DNA from: Candidatus Melainabacteria bacterium
Lineage (GTDB): Bacteria; Cyanobacteriota; Vampirovibrionia; Obscuribacterales; Obscuribacteraceae
Reading direction: 5' to 3'
DNA length: 64,000 nucleotides
Assembly: GCA_016699165.1 (NCBI GenBank)
Contig: CP064963.1
Coordinates: 372,001 to 436,000, forward strand
The position numbers were made by a program, and so were the translations under genes. The notes under the pieces are model-generated. The model made no database searches, was not told the origin of the DNA, and saw only the letters and a list, made by a program, of their open reading frames with translations. The stretch's first letter is position 1; each line of letters starts with the position of its first letter. Below are positions 16,276 through 25,959 of this stretch, in pieces.

Positions 16276-16515
16276 AGGTCTCCAAAGCGTCGATCATGAA
16301 GTGCAAGTAAGAAAGCATCCTTAATAAAGGAATGAAACCTAGGCCTTTAGTCCTACATTGCGCATCTTGTCATCTAGCACCAGAATCGATAATACAGAAC
16401 GAATGTGACGGTTAAGTGTTCGTCCGCTACTTGACGTGGTTTGTAAAAGGTTTTGTAATTTACTGCAACAATAGCAAATCAAACGTTCTAATATTGGCGC
16501 ACTAAATATGGTGGC
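16276..16515. other. Intergenic stretch, no gene
   Basis: Between the exported TrbI-like gene and the HEPN-like remnant nothing coding is supported. It contains the second copy of the 20-bp repeat and, at 16498-16515, CGCACTAAATATGGTGGC, which matches CGCTCTAAATATGGTGGC at 379-396 in 17 of 18 positions. The shared 18-mer ends exactly where the HEPN remnant begins and may mark a recombination junction. Confidence 0.5.
16401..16420 (+). repeat. 20-bp direct repeat, copy 2
   Basis: Identical to 15049-15068. It lies 125 bases upstream of the leftward gene starting at 16275, as copy 1 lies about 40 bases upstream of the adaptor gene, so it might be a shared regulatory site. Confidence 0.6.
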
Positions 16516-16660
16516 ATGAGCGTCCATAATCTTTCCTTTGTCGCAGGGAATTCTGAGATTGCTAATGGTGCCACCAACTTTTTGTCGCTGAAGATTTTTT
16601 AGATGACATAGAAGTGACTATTCAAATCATTTTTGAATTAGCTGAGCATGACGAAGTGTA
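16516..16660 (+). pseudogene. Degenerate partial copy of the HEPN-like gene
   Basis: From about 16521 the bases match 8328-8383 almost exactly (CGTCCATAATCTTTC...GCTAATGGTGCCAC), then jump over roughly 105 bases and match 8488-8577 (TTTTTGTCGCTGAAG...GACGAAGTG) with more differences. The first part encodes VHNLSFVAG-SEIANGAT, the conserved segment after the R-x4-H motif, but the deletion breaks the frame and a stop follows. So a second copy of this gene once lay beside the STAND ATPase gene. The remaining 250 bases to 16915 are AT-rich with no supported gene. Confidence 0.75.
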
Positions 16661-16915
16661 GGCTTGAGGTGTTTGGATGAATGGTGTTGAACAGACCCTT
16701 GATGATTTTGCCCGCTAAATTGTTGCGGCTGGAGCAATCGTCATTAGTGTTAGTCTGATCAATCGAGTTGGCCACGAGAGTGGCGATTGAGAGACGGGGA
16801 AGATGGATGTCATCTATCAATTTTTTGTATTCTCGGCAGTTTTTTATTTGTATTTTTAAGAAGAGCACTACAAGTGATAAAATCGATAAGTTATATAGCT
16901 ATTATGGGGTAATTC

Positions 16916-19900
16916 TTGTTGAATAAAAATAAGACTAGCGCCCTAAGACGGGGATTTTATTATCAAGACCTTTGCGCTTTGCGTATTATGTCTTCTTGGC
17001 TAAAAAGTCCGGAAATCTATAGTTGGATACAATTTGAAGTTTCTGATTTAGCTGAAAAAACTTCGTCTTTGGATGATATTGTAATTGCCCATGCAAACGG
17101 CTCCTTGGAGTTACAGCAAGTTAAGCACGTTCAAAATCCTCAAGACAGTTGGACATGGGAAGATTTTTTAAAGACCTCGAAATCGAAACAAGGAGCAAAT
17201 CTACCCTCTTTAATTGAACGATGGTCTAAATCTTTTTTTGCCATACGGGAAGGGAAAAAAATTACGAGCACTTCTCTGATTACCGATGGGACTGCAGATT
17301 TGAAAATCACGTCTGCGATGTTTGATAACAAAGTAAGCTTGGAAATCTTAGAACAAAATAGTCCCGATGTATTCGAAAGATTATGCAAACAAATACCAAA
17401 CGAAAAGGAAAGACACGACTTTTTTGGTATTTTTGAGTTTCATTTTAAAAATGAAAATCCGGAAAAAGTGTTTGAACAACTAAGAGAAGAGTTTGTAGAA
17501 ATTCTTAGATCAACTGATGCTGGATTTAAAAACGTTCTGCATAATGTTCAAGAAGAAGCCCGGAGACCGATCACTTCAAAGATAACAATAGAGAAAATAA
17601 AGGATTGGTGTGAGTTTGATGAGCCGCGTTCATTGGACCAAGATTTTCAAATTCCAGAAGATTTTCAGTTGTTTGATACTGTAAAGCACTCTCGCTTAGT
17701 TTCTCAGCTAGAAGACCCAAATGGTGGATTCATAGTTGTTACAGGAAAACCAGGTAGTGGTAAAAGTACTTATTTATCTAAGTTATCGGAACTTCTCGGA
17801 GAGAAAGAAATTCCATGCATTCAGCATTATTACCACATAGAAGTTGGTCATGAGGAAGAACATGAGCGATTGTTTTGCGAGAGGGCTATCGAAAGTCTCA
17901 AAGCTCAATTGAAGAGTTATCACAATGAAATTGGAGAATTATCTGCTAAAAATTCTGCTGGTGTACCTGTTCATGAATACTTAGATTCGTTTGCGTACAC
18001 TCTTCAAGCAAAGAAAAAGACCCTTGTTCTTCTAATCGACGGGTTAGATAACGCTATCCGAGGGACCTCAGAAATTGAATTGCGCAATCTCCTTACTGAA
18101 ATATGTAGGCCTAGAAAAAACCTATGGATTGTATTAGGAATGCAAGAAAGCGCTCGGATTCATTTGCCGAAGATTGTCGAGAAGGAGTGTCCCAAGGAAA
18201 AGTGGATTCACGTCAACGGACTTTCTGAGAGCGACGTAGAGTCTATTTTTAAATCCAATATAGTTCAATTGAAACTTCCAAATTCTGATTTTGAAAAAAA
18301 GAAAGTTGCAACAAAGCTTTTTCAAATAACAGAAGGAAATCCCCTGCATCTCCGTTACTCGTTGCGTGAGCTTAAAAAGAAAAATCTTCAAACGGTTACC
18401 CTATCAGATTGCGAAAAATTGGAGCCATTCGGTGGAGATATTGCAAATTACTACACGACTCTCTGGCAGACGATTCCTGAATTTTCGAAAACTATACTTC
18501 TCAGCTTAGTTAACACAGATTTTCCACTAACCAGAAAACAATTGTTGGAGTTTCTCTCAACATTTGCGCTTCCTAATGATATTTCTCCCGGTCTATCAAA
18601 TGTTGAGCATCTAACTGAAATTTGTAGAAGCGGAATCAGAATATTTCACGACTCACTACGAGTCTTTGCTAAAAAGCAGAAGGAATACGATGAGCAGAAA
18701 ATATCCCTTTCTCGAAAAATGTTGACGTGGTTAATTGACAGCTCATATGAGAATTTAATTTGGTCTGAGTCAAAAAAACTATCGTGGATATTAGGTGATT
18801 CAAAACCGGTCTTATCAATTGATCGAATGTGGTTAGTCGATGCTATTTGTTATCCTCGTGAACCTTTTCGAATTCTACAACAACTCAAGCTGGGAGCAGA
18901 AGTAGCTTTCTCGGAGAACAATTTTGGAAAGTGCTTGGAGTTGTCACATTATCACTTGCTTTATTCGAATGCATTAGATTCGGGAGAGTACGCTGTTGAC
19001 AAAATCTGGAAGGAATCTATTAGGTTCGCTGAAATTAAGTCTTTAGCTGGCTGGAATTTACCTTCACTTTCTTCTAGTGCCATTGAAGGCCTCATTTGGC
19101 GAGTTAGTGAACTAAGTCCTAATTTTATTGAGGATCTCGATGATTGCCTTAATGCGCTAGACAGACGACACCGCAATTTGGAAATTTATAACAAGAACAG
19201 TATTTATTCTACTCCGCCCGAACTGCCTATGAAACTTGTTTCTATCGCAAGTATAGACCCAGTCATATCGAATTCGCGAATTTTTCGGTACATAGAAAAC
19301 TTCAAAAATGAGGGCTGGGAAGCTGATCTCGTGGAGCAGTTTACAAAAGGGCTACTTCAAAGAAAGCAATTTAATAGAGTCAGTGAATTTAAGAGACTTA
19401 AGTTGTCTCGTGCAGCAAAACGAGTTATTGAAGTCTGCCAGGTAGAACATGAACTAATAAGTGATTCGCAGTTTAATAAAACAGCCAGCGACAATATTGA
19501 TGTGTCTGAAGGAAATCTTTTTACGGTTGTATTTTTATCTATAAAGAATCGAACCGCTTTGGAAGTTCCTGTTCTTCCCGCTTTAGAGGAAATCCCATTA
19601 GAGCTCAATGATTATAGTTCTACTGAAGAAGAGAATTTTCAAAATCTATTGAAGGATTTTTTTCTAAAAGGTGTTTTGTTAGGTTTGGGTCAACGAAAAT
19701 CAATTGTGAAAGAGTGGTATGAATCTGCTCGCAACTGCTCTACTCAGCTCGTTGCTGCGAAAGTTCTAGAAATTGGGTATCTAGTTGGGGATAAAGTTGC
19801 TAAAAATACTTCGATTGATGTCTTTCTTCCTATTCGTCTAATTGAAGCAATTCCAGAAATAACAGTCCATGACAGAGCAAATTTTGGATTACGAAAAGTT

Positions 19901-22789
19901 CTTCGTAATTCGGTTAGATCAATAGTCAAATATGTAGCATATCTAAAAAAATTTCTTGATGGTTCTATCGAATCAAACAGGGACAACATAGATAGATTTT
20001 TAAAAAATGAACACGTTAACATTTTTGATTTTTTTCAAATTCTGATCGATTCAAAGATTCCGATTTTAAGCATGGAAGACTATTCGTATTTTGAGAAAAT
20101 TGCAGAAGAGTATATTCATGATCTCAAAGAAGGATTTAACCAACGAGCAGAATGGTACTGCGACCTTGCGCTGATCGCCTCTATCTATGGAAATCGTGAA
20201 TCTCACAAAAAGTTTTTGAAATCGGCTACTGAAAATTTTATTGGATTTGGAATGCGAGATAGTCTTGTTGAAGAAATTCTAGATGCTCTGTCGTTATTGC
20301 ACACCAATGGTATTGATATTTTGCACTACATGAAGCAGATAGCTCCAATTGTTCTTTCAATTCCCGATTATTGTGAGGAGACAAGTCATTTACCTTCAAA
20401 ACTTTGTCAATTAATTGGAGGATCTGCGAACAAGAAATTACTGTTTTCGTATTATGACCAAAATTGCAGCGTAGAGAATTATGATTTAGCTGAAACAGCT
20501 TTTCATGAGATTTTAAAATTCTTGCCGCTCACTAATGTATTCGAGCTTGGCTTAGCTCGAACGGGGATCGATGAAGGATCCTTAAAGATCTTATCGAGCA
20601 GGGCAAGAGGTGGTGCGAAAATCTCGAGTATTTTAGAAGAACTTGATGTTTTCTGTTCATTTGATGATTCAGAGTTAAAAGATGAAAAATATTCCGGCAT
20701 AAACAATTCTGATTTTGAATTTGACCCCAGTATGATTCAACCCGGTAATTTGAAAAATTTTCTTGATTCGAAAAAATCGTATGAAAGAAATAAATATATT
20801 GTTGAGTGGATAAGCTTTTGGTTAAATAAAAGCTCCGATCTCGCAAAAATCGCATACTCAGAAGCTAAAGAGTTAGTTTCAGATGATTCGCCCTACCTAA
20901 GCAGCGAAATATTAGATTCGATTTTTGAACATTCGTGGCAAGAAGAACCTTCCAATTCCTTTGAAATGGTAGTAAAAGCTCACGCGTTTAGTTATGGCTG
21001 GTCTTTTCGTCAATCAGATAAAAGAAAGCGAGAAAAGCGCTGGAAGTTTGTTAAAGAGTATTTTCCTGAAAGAGCTTTGGACTTTTATAGGGATTCCATA
21101 CTGGAAGTGAGTAAAAAGAGCTATAGTACGAATCCTCCATTTACTCCAGTTGCATTGGGTGTCCAATATTTTGTTGAGTTTGGTCTGCGAAATATTGCTA
21201 CCGAAATTATCGATTCGGCATTAAGTTTAGCCAGAGAACTTTTTGCCGATGTTTCACTTACTGATATTGAGTGGAAAAATAACACAGAAGTTTTGGATTT
21301 GTTAATAGAAAGATTGCACTGGCCAAGTCAAATGGTTCGTGAAAAAGTGGCCGTCGTTATCGCCGAGCTAATCAATCAAGAGTCAACAAGGGAACTAACC
21401 TTTAGGAAATTGAAAAACTGGACTGCAAATCAGTCATTAGACTCAATTTCAATATTAGGATTGCTCCCGATTTTCAAAGTTGAATATGCTGTGGTCTTAA
21501 ATCTTGATCTACAAGGCTTGGTTGACTCTTTGCAGTCTCATAATCAGTTAACTAATGAAATAACGCAAGAGCTTAATGAACGTTTCGATCTTCGATTGTC
21601 GATTCAAAATCACTCGGTTTCTGAAACTCTTTCTGTGCCAGAAAGCTATGTACCCAGTTCATTTTTTAGCAATGGGTTGATTCAATTGATTTCGCCTTCC
21701 ATGATCTCTGCTGTCGAAGAAATCGAAGATGATTTTGCAAGAATTTGGAGCTTTACAGCAGACGAGCTTATGCGATTGCATAAAATCGAAATTCGGGTGG
21801 ATTTACTTAGAGACTTTGGATTGAGAAACGGTGCAATATTTGGACTTTCATACAAGGCAAGCGAAGCATATAAAACCGCTCTATTAAGAGTGCTTCAAAA
21901 TTTTCACTCTCGCAAGTTGATATCAAAAGAAACCTTACTCAAGTTTTCATTGAAAGTTTTTCCAGTCGACTTGTCCCTGTGGTTCACGAAAACAGATAGA
22001 AAACCAGAATGGTGGGTGGGTGTGAAAGCAGAGAAAAATGATCTTACTCAAGAATTTTGCTCCAACTTGGTAAAAAGAATGTCTAACCAACTTTCAATTG
22101 ATAGTGATGACATTCTAGGAGGATGTTGTGGTTCTGTAGTAATGGAGTCAGAGAATTCACAAGTTTTCTCGATCTATCTATGCACTGCTTTATTTGCTTA
22201 TATGGGAGATATTGATTTCTCGAAGGCGAATAGTAATGTAGTTGAAGAGATTTTACATAGCACTCTTACAGTCTTAGATTTGCAGAGTTCCAAAAGAAAG
22301 CTGGATTTTTTTAAAAGTGTAGACAGTCACATCGTGAAAGGTGGAGATCCGTTTCGATTCGATTCCGGTGCGATCTTTCCTTTAGTAAGTCGACTTAATG
22401 GACCTGAAGTCAACAATTGGCAGTGGTATCGTAAATATTCACCAGTAGAGCAATTCATTCAGTTTGGACCCAATCTCAAATTTTTTAAAAACTACAGTAT
22501 AAGTCAAGGCGAGTTTGGTTGGAGCTATTTTCAAGACGGAACTCTACTCGCTACGGCAGGAGATTGGTTAGAAAAATTGTCTGAACGTGATTCCAACCAA
22601 CAATATATAGAGTACGGCACCTTTATAAAGTTTTCCGCTTCCAGATTGTTGGATGATTTAGTTGTAGACGGAGCAAAGCTTGGAATAGCTGCAAAGATAA
22701 CGCAAAAAACTGTAGACATGCCTTACAGCAGCAGGGACATTAAACACAAAGACTTTTTTATAATTGAAGAAATTTGTAAAAAGAACTAA
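16916..22789 (+). CDS. Giant nuclease-STAND ATPase, Avs-like antiviral protein
   Basis: 1,957 residues; start TTG at 16916 with GGGG seven bases before. Residues 1-220 look like a Cap4/DUF4297-type PD-(D/E)xK nuclease: RRGFYYQDLCALR, FEVSDL, SSLDDIVIAH and LELQQVKHV (D54, E65, Q67/68, K70). A P-loop GKPGSGKST follows at about 277-285 and a Walker B LVLLIDGLDNA at 370-380, then a winged-helix segment and about 1,400 residues of helical repeats, as in the sensor arm of Avs/STAND proteins. Such proteins recognise a phage protein, assemble and cut DNA. The coding sequence is visibly more AT-rich than the efflux genes beside it, suggesting transfer. No partner gene overlaps it. The Avs subtype is not assigned. 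Confidence 0.75.
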   Translation: MLNKNKTSALRRGFYYQDLCALRIMSSWLKSPEIYSWIQFEVSDLAEKTSSLDDIVIAHANGSLELQQVKHVQNPQDSWTWEDFLKTSKSKQGANLPSLIERWSKSFFAIREGKKITSTSLITDGTADLKITSAMFDNKVSLEILEQNSPDVFERLCKQIPNEKERHDFFGIFEFHFKNENPEKVFEQLREEFVEILRSTDAGFKNVLHNVQEEARRPITSKITIEKIKDWCEFDEPRSLDQDFQIPEDFQLFDTVKHSRLVSQLEDPNGGFIVVTGKPGSGKSTYLSKLSELLGEKEIPCIQHYYHIEVGHEEEHERLFCERAIESLKAQLKSYHNEIGELSAKNSAGVPVHEYLDSFAYTLQAKKKTLVLLIDGLDNAIRGTSEIELRNLLTEICRPRKNLWIVLGMQESARIHLPKIVEKECPKEKWIHVNGLSESDVESIFKSNIVQLKLPNSDFEKKKVATKLFQITEGNPLHLRYSLRELKKKNLQTVTLSDCEKLEPFGGDIANYYTTLWQTIPEFSKTILLSLVNTDFPLTRKQLLEFLSTFALPNDISPGLSNVEHLTEICRSGIRIFHDSLRVFAKKQKEYDEQKISLSRKMLTWLIDSSYENLIWSESKKLSWILGDSKPVLSIDRMWLVDAICYPREPFRILQQLKLGAEVAFSENNFGKCLELSHYHLLYSNALDSGEYAVDKIWKESIRFAEIKSLAGWNLPSLSSSAIEGLIWRVSELSPNFIEDLDDCLNALDRRHRNLEIYNKNSIYSTPPELPMKLVSIASIDPVISNSRIFRYIENFKNEGWEADLVEQFTKGLLQRKQFNRVSEFKRLKLSRAAKRVIEVCQVEHELISDSQFNKTASDNIDVSEGNLFTVVFLSIKNRTALEVPVLPALEEIPLELNDYSSTEEENFQNLLKDFFLKGVLLGLGQRKSIVKEWYESARNCSTQLVAAKVLEIGYLVGDKVAKNTSIDVFLPIRLIEAIPEITVHDRANFGLRKVLRNSVRSIVKYVAYLKKFLDGSIESNRDNIDRFLKNEHVNIFDFFQILIDSKIPILSMEDYSYFEKIAEEYIHDLKEGFNQRAEWYCDLALIASIYGNRESHKKFLKSATENFIGFGMRDSLVEEILDALSLLHTNGIDILHYMKQIAPIVLSIPDYCEETSHLPSKLCQLIGGSANKKLLFSYYDQNCSVENYDLAETAFHEILKFLPLTNVFELGLARTGIDEGSLKILSSRARGGAKISSILEELDVFCSFDDSELKDEKYSGINNSDFEFDPSMIQPGNLKNFLDSKKSYERNKYIVEWISFWLNKSSDLAKIAYSEAKELVSDDSPYLSSEILDSIFEHSWQEEPSNSFEMVVKAHAFSYGWSFRQSDKRKREKRWKFVKEYFPERALDFYRDSILEVSKKSYSTNPPFTPVALGVQYFVEFGLRNIATEIIDSALSLARELFADVSLTDIEWKNNTEVLDLLIERLHWPSQMVREKVAVVIAELINQESTRELTFRKLKNWTANQSLDSISILGLLPIFKVEYAVVLNLDLQGLVDSLQSHNQLTNEITQELNERFDLRLSIQNHSVSETLSVPESYVPSSFFSNGLIQLISPSMISAVEEIEDDFARIWSFTADELMRLHKIEIRVDLLRDFGLRNGAIFGLSYKASEAYKTALLRVLQNFHSRKLISKETLLKFSLKVFPVDLSLWFTKTDRKPEWWVGVKAEKNDLTQEFCSNLVKRMSNQLSIDSDDILGGCCGSVVMESENSQVFSIYLCTALFAYMGDIDFSKANSNVVEEILHSTLTVLDLQSSKRKLDFFKSVDSHIVKGGDPFRFDSGAIFPLVSRLNGPEVNNWQWYRKYSPVEQFIQFGPNLKFFKNYSISQGEFGWSYFQDGTLLATAGDWLEKLSERDSNQQYIEYGTFIKFSASRLLDDLVVDGAKLGIAAKITQKTVDMPYSSRDIKHKDFFIIEEICKKN

Positions 22790-22896
22790 AAATCCCAGAC
22801 TTCATTTTTCCAGCGATTGATTAGGAATTGAGTAAAAGGTCAGTTGAACCGAATTAAAAGTCAGATCTAATTAACTTAAAAATTTCCGTTTTCACA

Positions 22897-23754
22897 TTAC
22901 AAGAAAGCTAATAACTCTAAAACTCCACCATTGCAGAACCACTGATTGGTGGCTAGTGTTCGGTAAGTGACAGCCATCCAGTAATTTAGCCTATTTCTCC
23001 TTCCTCTGCTGGACGCCTGCGAGAGCAAATGATTTCGTAAACCGGACGTCCCAGTCCTGTTGTATAAATCGATTAGAGTTTCAGCCACGTCTGACAATTC
23101 CACACTTGCCCAAACGCCATAACGTTCATTTAGCTTAAGTAAGTCAAATTGATTTTGAACTCTTTTTGTCAGTGATACGTCCCAGCTGGATGCTGCCTGA
23201 ACCGAAAAATTGAAAGTTAGCGTTTCATTTTCTGTAAGACTTGCAAAAAGCCATTGTTCATTCTCAATACTTTCATAGTAAGGATGAAGTATTTGCTCTG
23301 TTTCCAATGTCGGAAATGTATCTCCCTTTAGTCCATTACATTCATGACATACGGGTACTAAATTTTGCGGATATATCGCCAAAATTGGAAACTTTGATTT
23401 TGGTAAATGGTGGTCCAGAGTCGGTGGCTTAGGTGTTTTTCCACAAAGAGGACATCTATCAACGTCTCTCATGAGTTCAGAAAAGATCACTCTGGCTTTT
23501 GATTTTTTGCTACGAATTTTCTCGTCGTATAATCCGATAAATTCATCATTCGCGACAAGCCCAGCAGGAATATTTGTTATTGAAAATAGGTGAAGTTCAT
23601 TTTGTTTCTTTAGTTCCTGAAATTTTTCTTTTGCGGCAACATAATCGGCTTTCACATTCATCAGGCGATTTCGAAGGTCGGTTCGGCGCATTCCGTCAGT
23701 ACAAAGTTCAAATGCATCTTCAGCACTACTTGCAGGATAGGCTAATTTCCACAT
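22897..23754 (-). CDS. HNH endonuclease, partner of the adjacent ATPase (Septu PtuB-like)
   Basis: 285 residues. A zinc-bound HNH fold is clear: CPLC at 101-104, LDHHLPKSKF at 113-122 with the catalytic His pair, NLVPVCHECN at 131-140. The N-terminal 90 residues are helical and Lys-rich. Its ATG shares a base with the stop of the ATPase gene, so both are cotranscribed and translationally coupled. ATPase plus HNH in this order is the layout of Septu, where the nuclease cuts DNA upon activation. Similarity to PtuB itself is only in the HNH core, so it could belong to a related ATPase-HNH system. Confidence 0.75.
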   Translation of the reverse strand: MWKLAYPASSAEDAFELCTDGMRRTDLRNRLMNVKADYVAAKEKFQELKKQNELHLFSITNIPAGLVANDEFIGLYDEKIRSKKSKARVIFSELMRDVDRCPLCGKTPKPPTLDHHLPKSKFPILAIYPQNLVPVCHECNGLKGDTFPTLETEQILHPYYESIENEQWLFASLTENETLTFNFSVQAASSWDVSLTKRVQNQFDLLKLNERYGVWASVELSDVAETLIDLYNRTGTSGLRNHLLSQASSRGRRNRLNYWMAVTYRTLATNQWFCNGGVLELLAFL

Positions 23755-25298
23755 TAATCTCTCCCTTGTTTTGAAGCTAATAAGGTTCGCATTATAGCTT
23801 GACCTTCACTTCCTACTCGATTTTTGAATTTCTTCAAGAGCGTTTCGAATGTATCATCTGGATCCATTTGTTCGCGGATGAGTTCAAGATATCCAGATTT
23901 TTCAACGTCTAAATCAAAGATTGCTCTCGTAATTCTGCCTATATTTTCGCCAAAAGTTTCAAAATCAAGTTTTTCAGAAAATTGATTTCCAACTCGAGTA
24001 ATTAAGTTGACGCAGTTACTTGGAACCTCCTGTAAAACAACTGGTGAGTGAGTAGCAATAATTGCTACTCCGTTTCGCTCCTCTAGAAGACTTGAAATGG
24101 CGCGAATGAATGCAGATAGTAACGGTGGATGTAAATGCGACTCAGGTTCGTCGAACAGAATTAGAGTGCGATCTTCTACAATTTCAACCAAACGAGTCAA
24201 GGTAAACAATACTACTTTATGTCCGGAGCTCGATTCTCGAAATATTCTTTTCGCCTCCTGAATTAAATCCTTATCTTCAAGCCTAAAAAGTGATCCAAAA
24301 TCTTCTTGATACAAAATTGGGTCTGCTTTCTGCAAGTAACTAAGCAGCTCCACTAAGGTTTCCTTTTTTAGACCAATTTTACGACAATTCGCAAGACTGA
24401 TAGCAAACTGTTCTGCTCTACTTCTAATTCGCTTTGATCGAAATTTTTTCTCAGTATCTGTTGGCGATGTTCTTTCATTTAGGGATTCTCTTTTTGGTTT
24501 GAGTCCTAGATAATAGTATTGAAGTAAGCCAGATTTATCTATGTTTTCAGAAAGTGGTCTAAAAGGATCAAAAGCACTATAAGCAACTGTAATTAGGTTA
24601 GAAAAAGTCACTCTTTGAGTATCGAATTTAAATTTTCCAAAATCAGAAGAGTTTCCGCTCATCAGCGCTCGCGCCATTCTATCCAGCAAATATGATTTTC
24701 CAACCCCGTTTCTTCCCACCAGCACATGCAAATTAGTGGGAGGAATGGAATTTAGTCCGACTTTGAAATTTAAAGTTATTGACTCGGATGTATCAGCGGT
24801 ACTATCGTGAGATGAATATTCGAAACTATACCCTGATACATTCTCATTTCCATGTGATAACCGAGAAAATTGAGTTTCGACTATACCTCGACTTACATTT
24901 CGAAGTAAGGAGACTTTTGTTACTTCTTCTTGCATCGCCTTACGTCGAATACTTTTGTTGTAGGCTATGTCTTTTAGTCCCTTTAAAATCTTTCGTCGGA
25001 ATCGTTCAGACAGTTTCAGTAAGTTTTCATAATAACTATAATCTTGTCCAAGAGAAAAACACGATGAATCGATCGCATCGAACTCAGAAGTGAAATTTGG
25101 AGCATATTTACTGGGAGATTTCATTCCGTATTGACCAATTTTAACTTGTCCAATTACATGGTCTTTGCAATTTTCATCGGTAACAAAAAGAGTATGTAAG
25201 GTGCGAAATCCAAAATCGTTCCATCTGTCCTCAATCAAATAGGCATGTTCTGGTTCCAATGGAATATTTTCGTTGCTACGGAAAACTTTGAAAAACAT
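23754..25298 (-). CDS. ABC/SMC-type ATPase of an ATPase-HNH defence pair (Septu PtuA-like)
   Basis: 514 residues. The ATPase core begins late: Walker A GRNGVGKS at 195-202, a signature-like RESSSGHKVVLFTLTRL at about 354-370, Walker B TLILFDEPESHLHP at 378-391, and the H-loop IATHSP. About 180 residues precede the core, with an N-terminal strand-rich part (PEHAYLIEDRWND, TLHTLFVTDENC) and a helical segment; ordinary PtuA proteins start close to the Walker A, so this extension is unusual. It likely senses infection and controls the HNH nuclease encoded immediately downstream. Lies beside the tRNA-Val gene, a common integration site. Confidence 0.75.
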   Translation of the reverse strand: MFFKVFRSNENIPLEPEHAYLIEDRWNDFGFRTLHTLFVTDENCKDHVIGQVKIGQYGMKSPSKYAPNFTSEFDAIDSSCFSLGQDYSYYENLLKLSERFRRKILKGLKDIAYNKSIRRKAMQEEVTKVSLLRNVSRGIVETQFSRLSHGNENVSGYSFEYSSHDSTADTSESITLNFKVGLNSIPPTNLHVLVGRNGVGKSYLLDRMARALMSGNSSDFGKFKFDTQRVTFSNLITVAYSAFDPFRPLSENIDKSGLLQYYYLGLKPKRESLNERTSPTDTEKKFRSKRIRSRAEQFAISLANCRKIGLKKETLVELLSYLQKADPILYQEDFGSLFRLEDKDLIQEAKRIFRESSSGHKVVLFTLTRLVEIVEDRTLILFDEPESHLHPPLLSAFIRAISSLLEERNGVAIIATHSPVVLQEVPSNCVNLITRVGNQFSEKLDFETFGENIGRITRAIFDLDVEKSGYLELIREQMDPDDTFETLLKKFKNRVGSEGQAIMRTLLASKQGRD

Positions 25299-25431
25299 AT
25301 TTATATTTGTGGTTTGCTGGAAATCGAATCTATCTGTTTTAGATCTTTTTTCAGAATGAAATTACCAAGCTAAATAGCCATAGGCAAGTGAGATACCTAT
25401 AGCTTCTTGAAAAAAACTATTTTAAAAATCT

Positions 25432-25503
25432 TGGGCAGCGAGGGACTCGAACCCCCAACCCCTTCGGTGTAAACGAAGTGCTCCACCATTGAGCTAGCTG
25501 CCC
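25432..25503 (-). tRNA. tRNA-Val (anticodon UAC)
   Basis: 72 bases. On the minus strand the acceptor GGGCAGC pairs with GCTGCCC, followed by discriminator A. The D arm reads GCTC-AATGGTGGAGC, the anticodon stem CTTCG/CGAAG encloses TTTACAC with anticodon TAC, and the T arm GGGGGTTCGAGTCCCTC is standard. CCA is not encoded. It borders the defence region, but no second copy of its 3' end was found in the window. Confidence 0.95.
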
Positions 25504-25584
25504 GTAACAGTAAACAGTTTATCATGCACCGGTTTCCAAGTGCCAGTTTCGCGCTTAACAATGCAAAGCCCCTATAATAAAAGG

Positions 25585-25959
25585 ATGCAAGGACGCGACA
25601 GACACAGCTCTATACGCCGCTCGACAAGCGACATGCTGGCACAAGCACAGACCCTCATGCAAAGAGGCGACCTGCCCAAGGCGGAGCTTATGTGCAAGAA
25701 CGCCCTGAACACCTGGCGCAATTCAGGCGCTCCCCGCTCTGAGGAGGCGCACATCATTTCGTTTCTGGGGAAGTGTTACGAGGCACAGCGACAGTTCCAG
25801 AAAGCCTACGACCTTTATTTCGAGGCGCTGCCCCATCTCACCGGCAGCAATTACGACGACATCTACAGCGCCATGCTCTATGTCACAGAGCGCATGGGCG
25901 ACTTCAGCCAGCCATCCGTTATCGACGAGCCGCCTTACGATCCTTATGGTGGAAGATGA
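25585..25959 (+). CDS. Small TPR-like protein
   Basis: About 124 residues from the ATG at 25585; GTG at 25540 and ATG at 25561 are alternative starts. CCCTATAATAAAAGG just upstream supplies a perfect -10 box (TATAAT, 25573-25578), which favours the later start, although this leaves almost no leader. The body has a TPR-like pattern: LAQAQTLMQRGDLPKAELMC, then AHIISFLGKCYEAQRQFQKA and YDLYFEAL. The C-terminus is Pro-rich. Probably a protein-protein adaptor. Its stop overlaps the start of the next, exported protein (ATGA), so they are coupled. Confidence 0.6.
   Translation: MQGRDRHSSIRRSTSDMLAQAQTLMQRGDLPKAELMCKNALNTWRNSGAPRSEEAHIISFLGKCYEAQRQFQKAYDLYFEALPHLTGSNYDDIYSAMLYVTERMGDFSQPSVIDEPPYDPYGGR

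Noticed and set aside
25432..25503. tRNA 3' end duplicated as att site in the defence region
   Set aside because: No second copy of the T-arm/acceptor sequence was found in the window.
25773..25955. N-terminal extension of the exported protein at 25956
   Set aside because: The extension is Arg-rich antisense-like sequence overlapping the TPR-like gene; the ATG at 25956 with signal peptide fits better.
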